64,000 bases of DNA from an uncultured Prevotellaceae bacterium (GCA_946415365.1 CAMKSE010000006.1:62001-126000); one strand, 5' to 3'; shown: positions 53,033 through 61,717, numbered from the stretch's first letter. Notes: generated by a model not told the origin, from the sequence alone. Numbers and translations are program-made.

Positions 53033-53063
53033 AATATGTTTATAATTAGATGTTTATATAATT

Positions 53064-53747
53064 TTACGGACGTACTTGTTTACCGACTCTTTTCCACCGC
53101 TGCATGCATTGCCTGGTGATACCCGGCTTGTCTGCCTTGTCAACGGCACCACCTTCTATCTCTGCCCATACGTCAGCAAAAGAAGTGTACTTGACAGCTT
53201 TGGTGAGTCGGTACAGTTTCTTGTTCATCAGCTGAAGTTTCGGACGGATTCCAAAGACGATCTCCATCCTTTCCTTCTCTGTCATCTTGTGGTTACTGAG
53301 ACAGGCCTGCCTGATGTCCTCGACAATCTCGACACTGTTCAGAATAATCTCCCGATATATCTTGTTCCTGTTGGAAGAGAGGGCAACGGCAAGGGCATTA
53401 CTCGGATGGTCACTGAGCTGCTTGGAGAACTGTTTGAGGTTACAGGCCATCTTGTCTATCTCATGGTAGAATCCGTAAATCTGTGCCGCATAGATGACGA
53501 TGGATTGGAAACTGTCAAGATAGTCGTTGAACTCCCGCTGCAGGTCTGTGGTTCCTTCAACCTCCTCCTTGATCCAGATATGGCCTGTACTTTCAAGCAG
53601 CATCATCTTTTCCTGCTGCTTCAACTCCTTCTTGGCCTTGTCTGTATAGAGGACAATCATACCTGCCAGGGCTGGGTCTATGCCTTGTGCGAACATTTTT
53701 CCAATGCCGATAGACAGGAGTAATACTAATAGAATCTTCTTTGCCAT
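53064..53747 (-). CDS. VirB5/TrbJ-like exported protein
   Basis: Exported protein of 227 residues with a signal peptide (ILLVLLLSIGIGKMFAQ). The mature part is helical, with a long central region (LQREFNDYLDSFQSIVIYAA) resembling TrbJ/VirB5 or Bacteroides TraI-type transfer proteins. The C-terminus (YTSFADVWAEIEGG and QCMQRWKRVG) is shared with the next gene, showing a tandem duplication. It probably belongs to a pilus or mating-bridge component. The assignment rests on this layout and not on a strict motif. Confidence 0.6.
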   Translation of the reverse strand: MAKKILLVLLLSIGIGKMFAQGIDPALAGMIVLYTDKAKKELKQQEKMMLLESTGHIWIKEEVEGTTDLQREFNDYLDSFQSIVIYAAQIYGFYHEIDKMACNLKQFSKQLSDHPSNALAVALSSNRNKIYREIILNSVEIVEDIRQACLSNHKMTEKERMEIVFGIRPKLQLMNKKLYRLTKAVKYTSFADVWAEIEGGAVDKADKPGITRQCMQRWKRVGKQVRP

Positions 53748-53749
53748 AT

Positions 53750-54475
53750 TTAATAGCCTGCTGTTTTAGCCGCCCTGACCCATCTGGAATGGGCTTGGCT
53801 GGCAATTTCACCGTTTGTTCTCTCAATCATCCCTGCCGTCACGCTGTTCCATACATCGGTCATCGTATAGAACTTGATACTCAGGCAGAGCTTGTTCAGT
53901 TTCTTATTAAAGGAAGCCAGCCGGTCATTCAAGGCCCAAAGGGTCTTACTGCGCTCTGCTCCAGTAAGCATATTCTCCGTGCCTCCCTTGGCAACAGCCT
54001 CCCTGAGAGCCGTATAGACGGAAATCAGTTCTGTGGCCGTCTCGATATAGAGGTTGTTCATACTCATACTGGCGACAATACCCTGTGGATTGTGACCGAT
54101 AGCCTTTTTGAGGTCACAGAGACTGATGAAGATACGGACTCCGTCATCATAGAGCGTCGTACATGCCTTCAGGGTAGAGGCGTAGCCGTCAACAGTCTTC
54201 AGGTAACTGTTATACTTCTTCTCCCACTTACGGATCTGCGTGAACTCGGCAGCAATCGTATTCTGGAAAAGGGCTGTCTTCTGCTGATTGTCTATTTCTG
54301 ACTTTATCTGTCCGTTGATAAGCTCGTTGCCCTCTGCCAGTGCCGCATATTCCAGAGGATTGGAAGATGCTATCTGTGCAGAAGCCCGTGTACTCAGGAC
54401 GAACATATAGAGGATGGCAAGCAGAGACACTACGAGCCACCGCTTGTCAAATTGGCTATCTATTGGTAATCTCAT
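53750..54475 (-). CDS. VirB5/TrbJ-like exported protein, paralogue
   Basis: Exported protein of 241 residues with an N-terminal hydrophobic signal (WLVVSLLAILYMFVLSTRAS). Helical segments ALFQNTIAAEFTQIRKWEKK and YNSYLKTVDGYASTLKACTT match the VirB5-like pattern. The C-terminus (KFYTMTDVWNSVTAG and QAHSRWVRAAK) aligns with the preceding gene product. It ends two bases before that gene starts and overlaps the PH-domain gene by 20 bases. Confidence 0.6.
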   Translation of the reverse strand: MRLPIDSQFDKRWLVVSLLAILYMFVLSTRASAQIASSNPLEYAALAEGNELINGQIKSEIDNQQKTALFQNTIAAEFTQIRKWEKKYNSYLKTVDGYASTLKACTTLYDDGVRIFISLCDLKKAIGHNPQGIVASMSMNNLYIETATELISVYTALREAVAKGGTENMLTGAERSKTLWALNDRLASFNKKLNKLCLSIKFYTMTDVWNSVTAGMIERTNGEIASQAHSRWVRAAKTAGY

Positions 54476-54947
54476 ATACTCCTTTTCGTTGTTTGTTGTA
54501 TTCTACACGTTCCCTGATGATGGCCACAAGGTCGATCTTCACGGGAACTCCTATGATATCCAGATGGGGTGTAGTCCTGTCACCAGAGTAGATAGTCACG
54601 GTCTTCAGGCCCACTATCTGCTGGATAAAGCTCCTTCTCTCATCGTAATCGACGATACGGTATAGCTCGATATAGTTGTTATTAGTGGTAAACACCCCAT
54701 GCCGGATGATGAGCTGTTCGCCTGAGACATAGTAACTGAGTCGTTTGAGATAGGCAAACTTGTAGAGGATGAACAGGACAAGGAGAAAGGCCACCTGTAG
54801 GATGAACCCTTTGAACGGCATATTTTCCATACCTGCAAAGGCAAAGGCTGCCAGGCACAGGCATAGAGGAATGAACTCATTGATGACAAACTGCATCCAG
54901 TGCGGATGATGCCTGACTGTCTTAAATGCTGGCTGTTGGTACTGCAT
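54456..54947 (-). CDS. membrane protein with bacterial PH domain
   Basis: Protein of 163 residues with two N-terminal membrane segments (EFIPLCLCLAAFAFAG and FILQVAFLLVLFILY) followed by a YdbS-type PH domain (LSYYVSGEQLIIRHGVFTTN). It ends EITNR, with the AGA codon before TAG. Function unknown; PH-domain membrane proteins often sit in export or wall-related clusters. Confidence 0.82.
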   Translation of the reverse strand: MQYQQPAFKTVRHHPHWMQFVINEFIPLCLCLAAFAFAGMENMPFKGFILQVAFLLVLFILYKFAYLKRLSYYVSGEQLIIRHGVFTTNNNYIELYRIVDYDERRSFIQQIVGLKTVTIYSGDRTTPHLDIIGVPVKIDLVAIIRERVEYNKQRKGVYEITNR

Positions 54948-54949
54948 GG

Positions 54950-56317
54950 TTATCTGTGGTGATGGGTTTGTTTCTCTTCATGTTCAAGATCTTCCTCAAT
55001 GACGACATCATTGCCATTATCATCAAAAACGGTCTCTATAGTGTCCGTAAGCGTGTACTGCTTCTTGTCAAGCAACTCGTCATTCCAGTCCTTATAGCCG
55101 TCCTTGGGAACCTCTCTCTCTGATTTTACGATACAGTCTTCGAGCATATCCCGCAGGTCTTTCCAGCCTTGGTCTATCTGTTTCCTCAATTCTTTCTTGT
55201 CATCTTCGCAGAGATAGGTCGTAGCCATCTCTTCGACAAGCCGCCATGTCTTGAAATACTGCTGTTTGGCTGATTCAGGAAGGTAGCTGAGGGCTTCAGA
55301 CTTCTTATCATCCACCTCTGGGGAACCAGGTGTGTTCAGATAGGTCAGGGCTGCTTCGTTATATGGTTTCACCATATTGGCAACACCTTGGAAGTTCATG
55401 ACGAACTGCTTTCCTGCAAGGTCGTTGTCAAAGCACAGATGATGGGTGGCATGTGGGGCAGCCACAATCACACCCCTGAACTGTAATGGAGTAGGGTTGC
55501 CGCCAGTAGAGAGGAACACGGCCTTACCCAAGTCCTCATTCTCCTTCACATGGATCTGGTAATAGGCCATGGCATCGTAGGCACTCTCAAACCAATAGAC
55601 ATGACTGGCCTTTGACAGCTCTGTGTCATTGGGACTGGCTATCCAGAGACCTTCCGAGGAATTGCTGCCTGCCGCCTTCCCCTTGTAGGAAAGTCCGTTC
55701 TTGCGCATCATGCCCCTTTCCTCAAAGCCGACGACACCTTCTTTGCCTGGAATCGTAAGAGGAAAGGAGAGGTTATTGTATATCATACCGTTCTCGACCT
55801 CCTTGGAAGCCTTGCAAAAATATGACTTGAAGGCTTTCTGGGTCGGTACGCTGATGCCTCTTGACTTGAAGAACGGATAGAACGCCTTGACATCCTCATG
55901 TGAGCCGCTGTACTTCATGATGGTATAGTCATCCATACTGAAGGGCTTGATATGCTCTGGCTGGGAGATAACGGCGTTTTCCTGTTTCTCGTCGGGCGAT
56001 TCCTTGAGAAGCCTACAGCAGACAAGGTTAACAAGCCTGTCTGGTGACATGCCAGGCGTGTAGTCGGAGAACATGTTAGGATGTTCCTTGATGAAGGAAA
56101 TGATGTTGTAGTTCTTCATCACTGGTGGCTGGAAACAACACTTCCCGTTACCCGTAACGACGAACTTATCACCTCTGATTCTCCTTCCTGTACTGTCCAG
56201 ACGGACATATGAGGGATAGTGCAGACCATCACGCTTGTTAAGCGTATAGCCTGCGTCTATCAGAACATCCTGAATACTCAGTTTGTCCTTGAAATCCTCA
56301 TAGCTCAACTGTCCCAT
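54950..56317 (-). CDS. TOPRIM-domain primase-like protein (DUF3991/TOPRIM)
   Basis: Protein of 455 residues with an N-terminal DUF3991-like part (YEDFKDKLSIQDVLIDAGYT) and a TOPRIM domain from about 235 (VYWFESAYDAMAYYQ with its Glu, and HLCFDNDLAGKQF with the D-x-D-type pair). It likely makes primers or handles DNA ends on the transferred strand. The tail ends KQTHHHR. It lies two bases after the PH-domain start and three before the next gene, so the block is tight. Confidence 0.82.
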   Translation of the reverse strand: MGQLSYEDFKDKLSIQDVLIDAGYTLNKRDGLHYPSYVRLDSTGRRIRGDKFVVTGNGKCCFQPPVMKNYNIISFIKEHPNMFSDYTPGMSPDRLVNLVCCRLLKESPDEKQENAVISQPEHIKPFSMDDYTIMKYSGSHEDVKAFYPFFKSRGISVPTQKAFKSYFCKASKEVENGMIYNNLSFPLTIPGKEGVVGFEERGMMRKNGLSYKGKAAGSNSSEGLWIASPNDTELSKASHVYWFESAYDAMAYYQIHVKENEDLGKAVFLSTGGNPTPLQFRGVIVAAPHATHHLCFDNDLAGKQFVMNFQGVANMVKPYNEAALTYLNTPGSPEVDDKKSEALSYLPESAKQQYFKTWRLVEEMATTYLCEDDKKELRKQIDQGWKDLRDMLEDCIVKSEREVPKDGYKDWNDELLDKKQYTLTDTIETVFDDNGNDVVIEEDLEHEEKQTHHHR

Positions 56318-56320
56318 ACC

Positions 56321-57940
56321 TTATCGCTGATGTCCGAGTCCAACACCGTGTTCTCCTGCATTGAGACCCGCCTCGAAAGCTCTGGCAGCAATGTCTTGCG
56401 GTGAGTCAACACCGGGCTTGTAATAGACATGGCCATGTGGAGCGTCATGATGATGCTCGACGAAGACAGCCGGACCCGGACGGCCTTGTACCAAGTCATG
56501 GGTGACTGCCAATCCTGCAAGCAGGGCAGCACCGATCTTCACACCGATGCCGTTATTCACTCCAGGCATATTCTTCATATCGACCTCATGGAAGATATGT
56601 GAGAACAGTTTCATGCGATGATAGTCATCAATGGCCATGAACTTCTCATACTGCTTCTGGGTAATCTCGTGGGATATGGATTCCCCGTTGATGACAGCAG
56701 TCATTCGGTATTTGGCTTCTCCAGCATCCTGACCGTCTTCTTTCTTGACTGGCTCAACCTTGATGTCATCGACAGTGACCTCTCTGCCATGCCTTCCCTC
56801 ACGGAACCAGCCCTTATCCCCGTTGAGTTCATAAAGGGCATTACCGTTGACATGGGCAACAGTCTTGTCTTCCTGTTCAGGAGCGACAATGATGTTTGGA
56901 TCGGCTACAAGATGCTGTGGCAGCTCCTGACGCATCTTTTCATTGAGCTGCTGCTCAACTTCTGGCTTCAGTTTGATGGAAAGGTGTTCGTTGCTATTCA
57001 GCATATCCATCGTTACCTTGTCATGGAAGTCACCACTGATAACATTATTAATGATATCCAGACGGGCGTTTACAGGAACATCCTTGATGGAGTTGCTGGT
57101 CAGCTTCTTGACTTCTTCATCGGTCAGGTCATACACAAAGTCCTGCTTGGCAGCAGAGGACTGGATGGTGAGCGTCTTGGCTTCAGCATCGACATGAATA
57201 CCGTGACTGGCCAGCACCTCCTGCCATTTGTCGTTACTGAAATAGACATTGGATGTTATAAGTCCCTTATATGGCTTGGCTGGCTCCTGCGGACGCGGAC
57301 GTGTCTGTATAGGCGTGATAACACTCTGCAAGTCTGCCAGGACATCCTGTTGTGGCTGTGGAGTGACGGCTTGCTGACCTTTATAGTAGAAACCATAAGC
57401 ACCAGAACGAAGTTCGCCTGGCTTCATCCTGCCGTCAGGACGCTCTGGAACCATCGGAGCACCCTGCATGAACAAAGCTCCTCCAACACGTCTCATGTGA
57501 AAACCGTCTTGATTACGGGGAGTCCATCCAAGAAAGCCGTGATGAAATCCCCACATGTCACGGTGTACGTATGGCATTCGTCCCATGCGGCCATATTCAC
57601 CTGTACCAATACGATAGCCGTGCAAGCCCATGGCCACACGACCGTTGGCATTTCTCGCATGGACGAAGTTACGAGGCATGTAGAAGTCCTTTTCGACCAG
57701 AGAGGCAAAGGTGTCGTAGGCATGGTTGTTGGCATAGTTGGTTCCCCAGTCGGTAAGTGCCTTAACCTGATTGGCATTCAAATGATAGGTAAGAAGGGGA
57801 GAGTCATGGCCTTGAACGGCCAGCATGACGGAATCTCCCTGACTGATGATATGGGCTTGCATACCATTACGACGCAAAATGCCTTGCAGTTCAGGTGCAA
57901 GGTCATATCCCATTGGTCTTGAATTGGATCTTATCGACAT
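56321..57940 (-). CDS. large element protein with an internal repeat
   Basis: Protein of 539 residues. Two similar segments are visible: residues about 14-85 (APELQGILRRNGMQAHIISQ to NANQVKALTDW) and about 235-310 (KWQEVLASHGIHVDAEAKTL to LTDEEVKKLTSN), suggesting an internal domain duplication. A Gly/Arg/Met-rich part lies around residues 100-200, and the C-terminus is Gly/His-rich, ending GVGLGHQR. No known family was recognised. Confidence 0.6.
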   Translation of the reverse strand: MSIRSNSRPMGYDLAPELQGILRRNGMQAHIISQGDSVMLAVQGHDSPLLTYHLNANQVKALTDWGTNYANNHAYDTFASLVEKDFYMPRNFVHARNANGRVAMGLHGYRIGTGEYGRMGRMPYVHRDMWGFHHGFLGWTPRNQDGFHMRRVGGALFMQGAPMVPERPDGRMKPGELRSGAYGFYYKGQQAVTPQPQQDVLADLQSVITPIQTRPRPQEPAKPYKGLITSNVYFSNDKWQEVLASHGIHVDAEAKTLTIQSSAAKQDFVYDLTDEEVKKLTSNSIKDVPVNARLDIINNVISGDFHDKVTMDMLNSNEHLSIKLKPEVEQQLNEKMRQELPQHLVADPNIIVAPEQEDKTVAHVNGNALYELNGDKGWFREGRHGREVTVDDIKVEPVKKEDGQDAGEAKYRMTAVINGESISHEITQKQYEKFMAIDDYHRMKLFSHIFHEVDMKNMPGVNNGIGVKIGAALLAGLAVTHDLVQGRPGPAVFVEHHHDAPHGHVYYKPGVDSPQDIAARAFEAGLNAGEHGVGLGHQR

Positions 57941-57966
57941 AATCTGAGAATTACGGGGTTATTACT

Positions 57967-58182
57967 TTAGTTATCCATGCTCTCTTCCATCAGCCTGTCC
58001 TTGTAGTCCACAAACTGCTTTGCGGTGTCCTCGTCGGCTGTGAGACCATGTTCCTGGCAGTATTCAGAAAACTCTTCCTGCCATTCAGGAGAATGATGGT
58101 TGATGTATTCAAGCCATCCGTATTCTCCACTCTGGACTTTTTCAACCAGCTCTTCCTCTGGTAAGTACTGTGTTTCTTCCAT
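57967..58182 (-). CDS. small acidic element protein
   Basis: Acidic 71-residue protein with helices and no membrane segment or motif. Similar short acidic proteins are common next to DUF4099/DUF3945 genes in Bacteroides elements, but I cannot name a family. Confidence 0.6.
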   Translation of the reverse strand: MEETQYLPEEELVEKVQSGEYGWLEYINHHSPEWQEEFSEYCQEHGLTADEDTAKQFVDYKDRLMEESMDN

Positions 58183-58212
58183 TCCTGTAGTGTTTATAGT
58201 GAAACAATAATC

Positions 58213-58968
58213 CTATCGCTGGTGCTGCATGCGCATACCCTGCTTCTTCTGCTCGTTCCAAAGCTCCTCGGTGTAGTCTTCCTCGCTTACATAGTCGAGG
58301 TTGCCATTGTCATCCATGACCCAGCATCCGAAAGCTCCAAAGGTGTATTTGTCCCATTCACGCTTGGATTCACGGTTCCAAACCTGTTCATCACCGGCAG
58401 CATAGCGGATGCCAGTCTTGGAATTGAGGTCGATTCCAATAGAGACAAGCTCATCATTGAGGTCAATGGTGAGGACTTCGCCGTTCTGAATCTTCTGGAT
58501 CTCGGCTCCAGTAAGGTGAAGGTCATCCATCACGTACTGGAGGTTACGGCCAATGACAGGCGTGGTAACAGACAGTACCTGCATATTCTCCGGGTCAAGC
58601 TGGATGAAGCACTTCGGGCCTCGTTCGGCCTCAGTCTCTCCTTCATGGCGGTAGCCGATGATGGGCTTGTTGGCTTCCAGACGCTGACGCTGGGCATCGT
58701 TCAGGTTCTTCAGGTCTATCTCTTCACGGATAGGATAGAAAAGGACATCAACTGTGCCGTCGTTCTTACGGACAAGAGAGAAACGGGTACGATCCTTGAC
58801 CAATTCCCCGTCATCCGCTGTCATCTGTACGGGGAGAACAGGAGAACGCTTACCGTCGTAGATGTTCTGCAAGACATCCAATGGCAGGTCTTCAACCATT
58901 TCCTGTGTCAGTCCGTACCGTTGCAGAATGCCAAATGGCACCTCGTTTTCTGAGAATTTGTAATTCAT
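58213..58968 (-). CDS. DUF4099/DUF3945 protein
   Basis: Protein of 251 residues. The N-terminal DUF4099-like part begins NEVPFGILQRYGLTQEMVED and includes LPLDVLQNIYDGKRSPVLPV; a DUF3945-like part follows (NDAQRQRLEANKPIIG). Such proteins are frequent in Bacteroides conjugative elements, but their role is not established. It ends RMQHQR. It is the first gene of the leftward operon, with a promoter core at 59012. Confidence 0.82.
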   Translation of the reverse strand: MNYKFSENEVPFGILQRYGLTQEMVEDLPLDVLQNIYDGKRSPVLPVQMTADDGELVKDRTRFSLVRKNDGTVDVLFYPIREEIDLKNLNDAQRQRLEANKPIIGYRHEGETEAERGPKCFIQLDPENMQVLSVTTPVIGRNLQYVMDDLHLTGAEIQKIQNGEVLTIDLNDELVSIGIDLNSKTGIRYAAGDEQVWNRESKREWDKYTFGAFGCWVMDDNGNLDYVSEEDYTEELWNEQKKQGMRMQHQR

Positions 58969-59007
58969 ATTACTTTGAATTTAATAAATGAAATAAATAA
59001 GAATTTT

Positions 59008-59031
59008 CAGGCAAATGTACTGGTTTGCCTG
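59008..59031. promoter_or_regulatory. inverted repeat over the leftward operon promoter
   Basis: CAGGCAAA and TTTGCCTG (8-base perfect arms, 8-base gap) cover the minus-strand -7 element TACATTTG at 59012-59019, a likely operator. Confidence 0.65.
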
Positions 59032-59085
59032 AGAGTTCCTTGAATGAGTGGTTAGGGTAGGATGGCCTTTTATGCTAAATTAAAC

Positions 59086-59121
59086 TTATAGTATGAAATT
59101 ACGGCATTTATCATACTATAA
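59086..59121. promoter_or_regulatory. AGTATGA operator at the right end of the element
   Basis: Perfect 11-base arms TTATAGTATGA and TCATACTATAA with a 14-base spacer, sharing the AGTATGA core with the cluster at 34757-34855. It lies between the leftward operon promoter and the rightward promoter at 59159. Confidence 0.7.
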
Positions 59122-59158
59122 CACCAAAAAATGTTATATGATAGGGAAAAGCAAGGCT

Positions 59159-59166
59159 TATCTTTG
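59159..59166 (+). promoter_or_regulatory. promoter -7 element for the M23 gene
   Basis: TATCTTTG, 32 bases before the ATG at 59199. Confidence 0.6.
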
Positions 59167-59198
59167 CTACGCACGATGAATGGCAGTAATTTCGCGGC

Positions 59199-59849
59199 AT
59201 GAAACACATCATCACATTATCAGCACTGACCATTTGGAGCTTCATCAGCTGCCCAGATGCCTGTGCCCAGTTTAACACCATCACTTCCAACAGTCAGAGA
59301 CCCAAGATCCTGACTATGGAAACAGACAAGAATGAAGAATGCCCCTCAGAACAGTATGAGACAGTTCCGAAGGACACATTATCAGAGTATGTTGAAGATA
59401 GTACTGCCTTATACGACAGGTACTTCAGCGTCTCTTACCCTCTCGACGAAATCAAGGTGAACTCCAAGTTCGGAATGCGCAAGCATCCTGTCACCAAGAA
59501 GTACTGTATGCATAATGGCCTTGACCTGAAAGCCCACTATGAACAGGTATATTCAATGTTGCCTGGTGAGGTGGTGGGAGTAGGGCAGGACAGCCGTTCT
59601 GGGAAATACGTGACAGTCAGGACAGCAAACTACACAGTCAGCTACTGTCATCTGTCAAAGGCATACGCAGCAATCGGTGACATCGTGAAAGCTGGGGAGA
59701 TAATAGCACAGTCTGGAAATACAGGGAGGTCAACAGGCCCACACCTGCACCTGACATCAAAAAAGGATGGCAAGGCATTTGACCCGACCATCCTGATTAA
59801 CTTCATCCGCTCAGTGAAAAACTCCTGCTTAAATAGTCTTTCCTTCTGA
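59199..59849 (+). CDS. exported M23 peptidase
   Basis: Exported wall endopeptidase of 216 residues. The signal (IITLSALTIWSFISCPDACA) is followed by an M23 domain with GMRKHPVTKKYCMHNGLDLK (HxxxD), VSYCHLS and GPHLHLT. All zinc and catalytic residues are present. It has its own promoter next to the AGTATGA operator. It is the third M23-type protein of the element. Its last 21 bases overlap the convergent lipoprotein gene. Confidence 0.88.
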   Translation: MKHIITLSALTIWSFISCPDACAQFNTITSNSQRPKILTMETDKNEECPSEQYETVPKDTLSEYVEDSTALYDRYFSVSYPLDEIKVNSKFGMRKHPVTKKYCMHNGLDLKAHYEQVYSMLPGEVVGVGQDSRSGKYVTVRTANYTVSYCHLSKAYAAIGDIVKAGEIIAQSGNTGRSTGPHLHLTSKKDGKAFDPTILINFIRSVKNSCLNSLSF

Positions 59850-60695
59850 GGTTTTCTTTTTTCTTTTCAAATATTCACTGAACTCCTTACCTGTGTAGTC
59901 CTGGCTCTTGATGATTTTTATTATCATATTGTCAGAAAACTCCAGTCTAAGATTAGCAGTATGGGGATATTTGGCGTTGGAACTCCAGAACGTGAAGTTA
60001 TATTTCTCCCCAGGATATAGCGTTTTATTGATGCTGCCGTCATCTTCTGCCATGAAATCACCACTTCGGTCATAATAGTTGACGTGGTATTTGATTCCTG
60101 AAACTGAATAGTCCAAGTTGTTGACGACCCTTCCTTCACCATGTGCGTCACCGCTATAGCTTGTTTCCCACGACCAATTGGCAATCTTAACCTTGGTTGC
60201 AAGGTCGGCACGGACTTCAATGTATTTCTCAAACATCAAATCTCTGACTTGATCGATACGCTTTGCCAAGGCCTGATCGTTGGGTTGCTTCTTTCCAAAA
60301 GCCCCAGTCACCGTTCCGAACCATTCCACATCCTTATCCATCACAATGAGCCCCTTGGAATCATAGATATAGTACTGGTTATCCTCATTTCTCGTGATAT
60401 ACAAGGTAACGCTGTCCTGTTTGAAGGTTCCCTCACTATTGGTGTAGTTATTGTAACAACGGACAGTGATGGTGTCGTTCTTCTCTGTAACATCGGATTC
60501 CTCAATGTCAACAACGTCTGACTTGGCATCAATTCCCAAAGAGTCATACCTTGGATAGTAATCACCTGGTTTTCCATAGGTGGAGTCGGAGAGTGAAGTG
60601 AAAAAGTCCCGTGACAACTCCATCGCCTCGTTCTTATGGGAACAAGACGATAGAATCACCATGAGGACAACTACCAAAACCGATGCTGACTTCAT
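59829..60695 (-). CDS. lipoprotein of unknown function
   Basis: Lipoprotein of 288 residues; the lipobox is LSSC, Cys18. The mature part has two beta-rich regions (ESDVTEKNDTITVRCYNNYT and VSGIKYHVNYYDRSGDFMAE) with no known family. It overlaps the DUF4177-like lipoprotein gene by four bases. It belongs to the four-gene leftward block starting at 61933. Confidence 0.65.
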   Translation of the reverse strand: MKSASVLVVVLMVILSSCSHKNEAMELSRDFFTSLSDSTYGKPGDYYPRYDSLGIDAKSDVVDIEESDVTEKNDTITVRCYNNYTNSEGTFKQDSVTLYITRNEDNQYYIYDSKGLIVMDKDVEWFGTVTGAFGKKQPNDQALAKRIDQVRDLMFEKYIEVRADLATKVKIANWSWETSYSGDAHGEGRVVNNLDYSVSGIKYHVNYYDRSGDFMAEDDGSINKTLYPGEKYNFTFWSSNAKYPHTANLRLEFSDNMIIKIIKSQDYTGKEFSEYLKRKKKTSEGKTI

Positions 60696-61045
60696 TTTTT
60701 CTTGGCTGGTTTGTCGTTCTTCTCATCCTTACCATCACTCTGTCTCTTGAAGACAAAGTTTACAACGCTCGTCCTGGTATTGTCCCTTATGCCAGTGACA
60801 TAAGAAGCATCACCGAAATTCGGGAAGGCTGTGGCGGTCTCAGTATAGGTGCTGACAAGTTCCCATCCTTCCTTCCCCATCTTATTGAGCATGGCAGTCT
60901 GGTCGCCATATACCAATGCACCATAATCAGCCAGAGTCTCTGCAGGCTTTCCTGCGACTTTCACTACTTTGTACTCCCAAGGAGTGTTCTTACTGCAGGA
61001 TGCCAGCAAAGCAACCATGCAAAATGCTAAAAGGATTTTCTTCAT
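60692..61045 (-). CDS. DUF4177-like lipoprotein
   Basis: Lipoprotein of 117 residues with LLASCSK (Cys17). WEYKVVKV followed by MLNKMGKEGWELVST matches the DUF4177 pattern of small proteins of unknown role. The C-terminus is Lys-rich. It precedes the lipoprotein at 59829. Confidence 0.72.
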   Translation of the reverse strand: MKKILLAFCMVALLASCSKNTPWEYKVVKVAGKPAETLADYGALVYGDQTAMLNKMGKEGWELVSTYTETATAFPNFGDASYVTGIRDNTRTSVVNFVFKRQSDGKDEKNDKPAKKK

Positions 61046-61096
61046 ATAATGACTGTTTAAAGATAATATTATTATTTGTAATATGGCTCCAGATTA

Positions 61097-61699
61097 TTAG
61101 AAGCCTTCAAGAGGATTATTCAATGACTGCTTCTTGGTCTCATATTTGTTAGTCACCTCATCTGCAGCATTCTTCAACCTATTATTATATTTCTTGGCAT
61201 AGCTCTTGCTTAGTTCTACATCTTTGAAGCCTTCACCAAGCCAAACCCTGTATTTGACATAGTAATTGGAGAGGAACTTGTTTATGTCTGGAATGTAGTA
61301 GATGAATCTGGTTACATATCTTCCCGGCATCCAGACATTCATAGAATAATAGCCTTTGAGATAGAACTTGTGAACAGGCTCATCACCATCCATTTCCAAA
61401 TCGACAATCTCTCCTTTGTCGGTCTTCAGGTAGAGATGCGGTAATGTCCCGTTATCAACAGAGTAGTAGCCGCTTCGATTATAGAGGTTAACTACACAAT
61501 AGTAGCCCTCTTTATCAAGGGCAATATTAAAAGTAGGTTTCCAATAACTGCCAGCAAAACCAGCTTCAGCCTGGAAAGCATCAGAAATCGTCCAGCTTGC
61601 GAACTTACTGGGCTTATTAATCGTGTCATTTGCTTCCTCTTGTGCAAAGCAAACAATACTGACCATCATAAATAACAAAATAGAAGAGATCTTTTTCAT
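61097..61699 (-). CDS. exported hypothetical protein
   Basis: Exported protein of 200 residues with a signal peptide (ISSILLFMMVSIVCFAQ). The mature part is rich in Tyr, Lys and Trp with beta-strands and ends in basic helical KKYNNRLKNAADE. A Tyr-rich segment (NRSGYYSVDNG) resembles the YDRSGDF segment of the 59829 product. Function unknown. Confidence 0.6.
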   Translation of the reverse strand: MKKISSILLFMMVSIVCFAQEEANDTINKPSKFASWTISDAFQAEAGFAGSYWKPTFNIALDKEGYYCVVNLYNRSGYYSVDNGTLPHLYLKTDKGEIVDLEMDGDEPVHKFYLKGYYSMNVWMPGRYVTRFIYYIPDINKFLSNYYVKYRVWLGEGFKDVELSKSYAKKYNNRLKNAADEVTNKYETKKQSLNNPLEGF

Positions 61700-61717
61700 A
61701 ATTGTATTGTTTTAGAA

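Noticed and set aside
56618..57922. A 434-codon open frame on the plus strand
   Set aside because: It is antisense to the 539-residue element gene over almost its whole length, has no family motif, and contains many runs typical of reversed coding sequence.
58222..58953. A 243-codon open frame on the plus strand
   Set aside because: It mirrors the DUF4099/DUF3945 gene, whose domains are recognisable on the minus strand.
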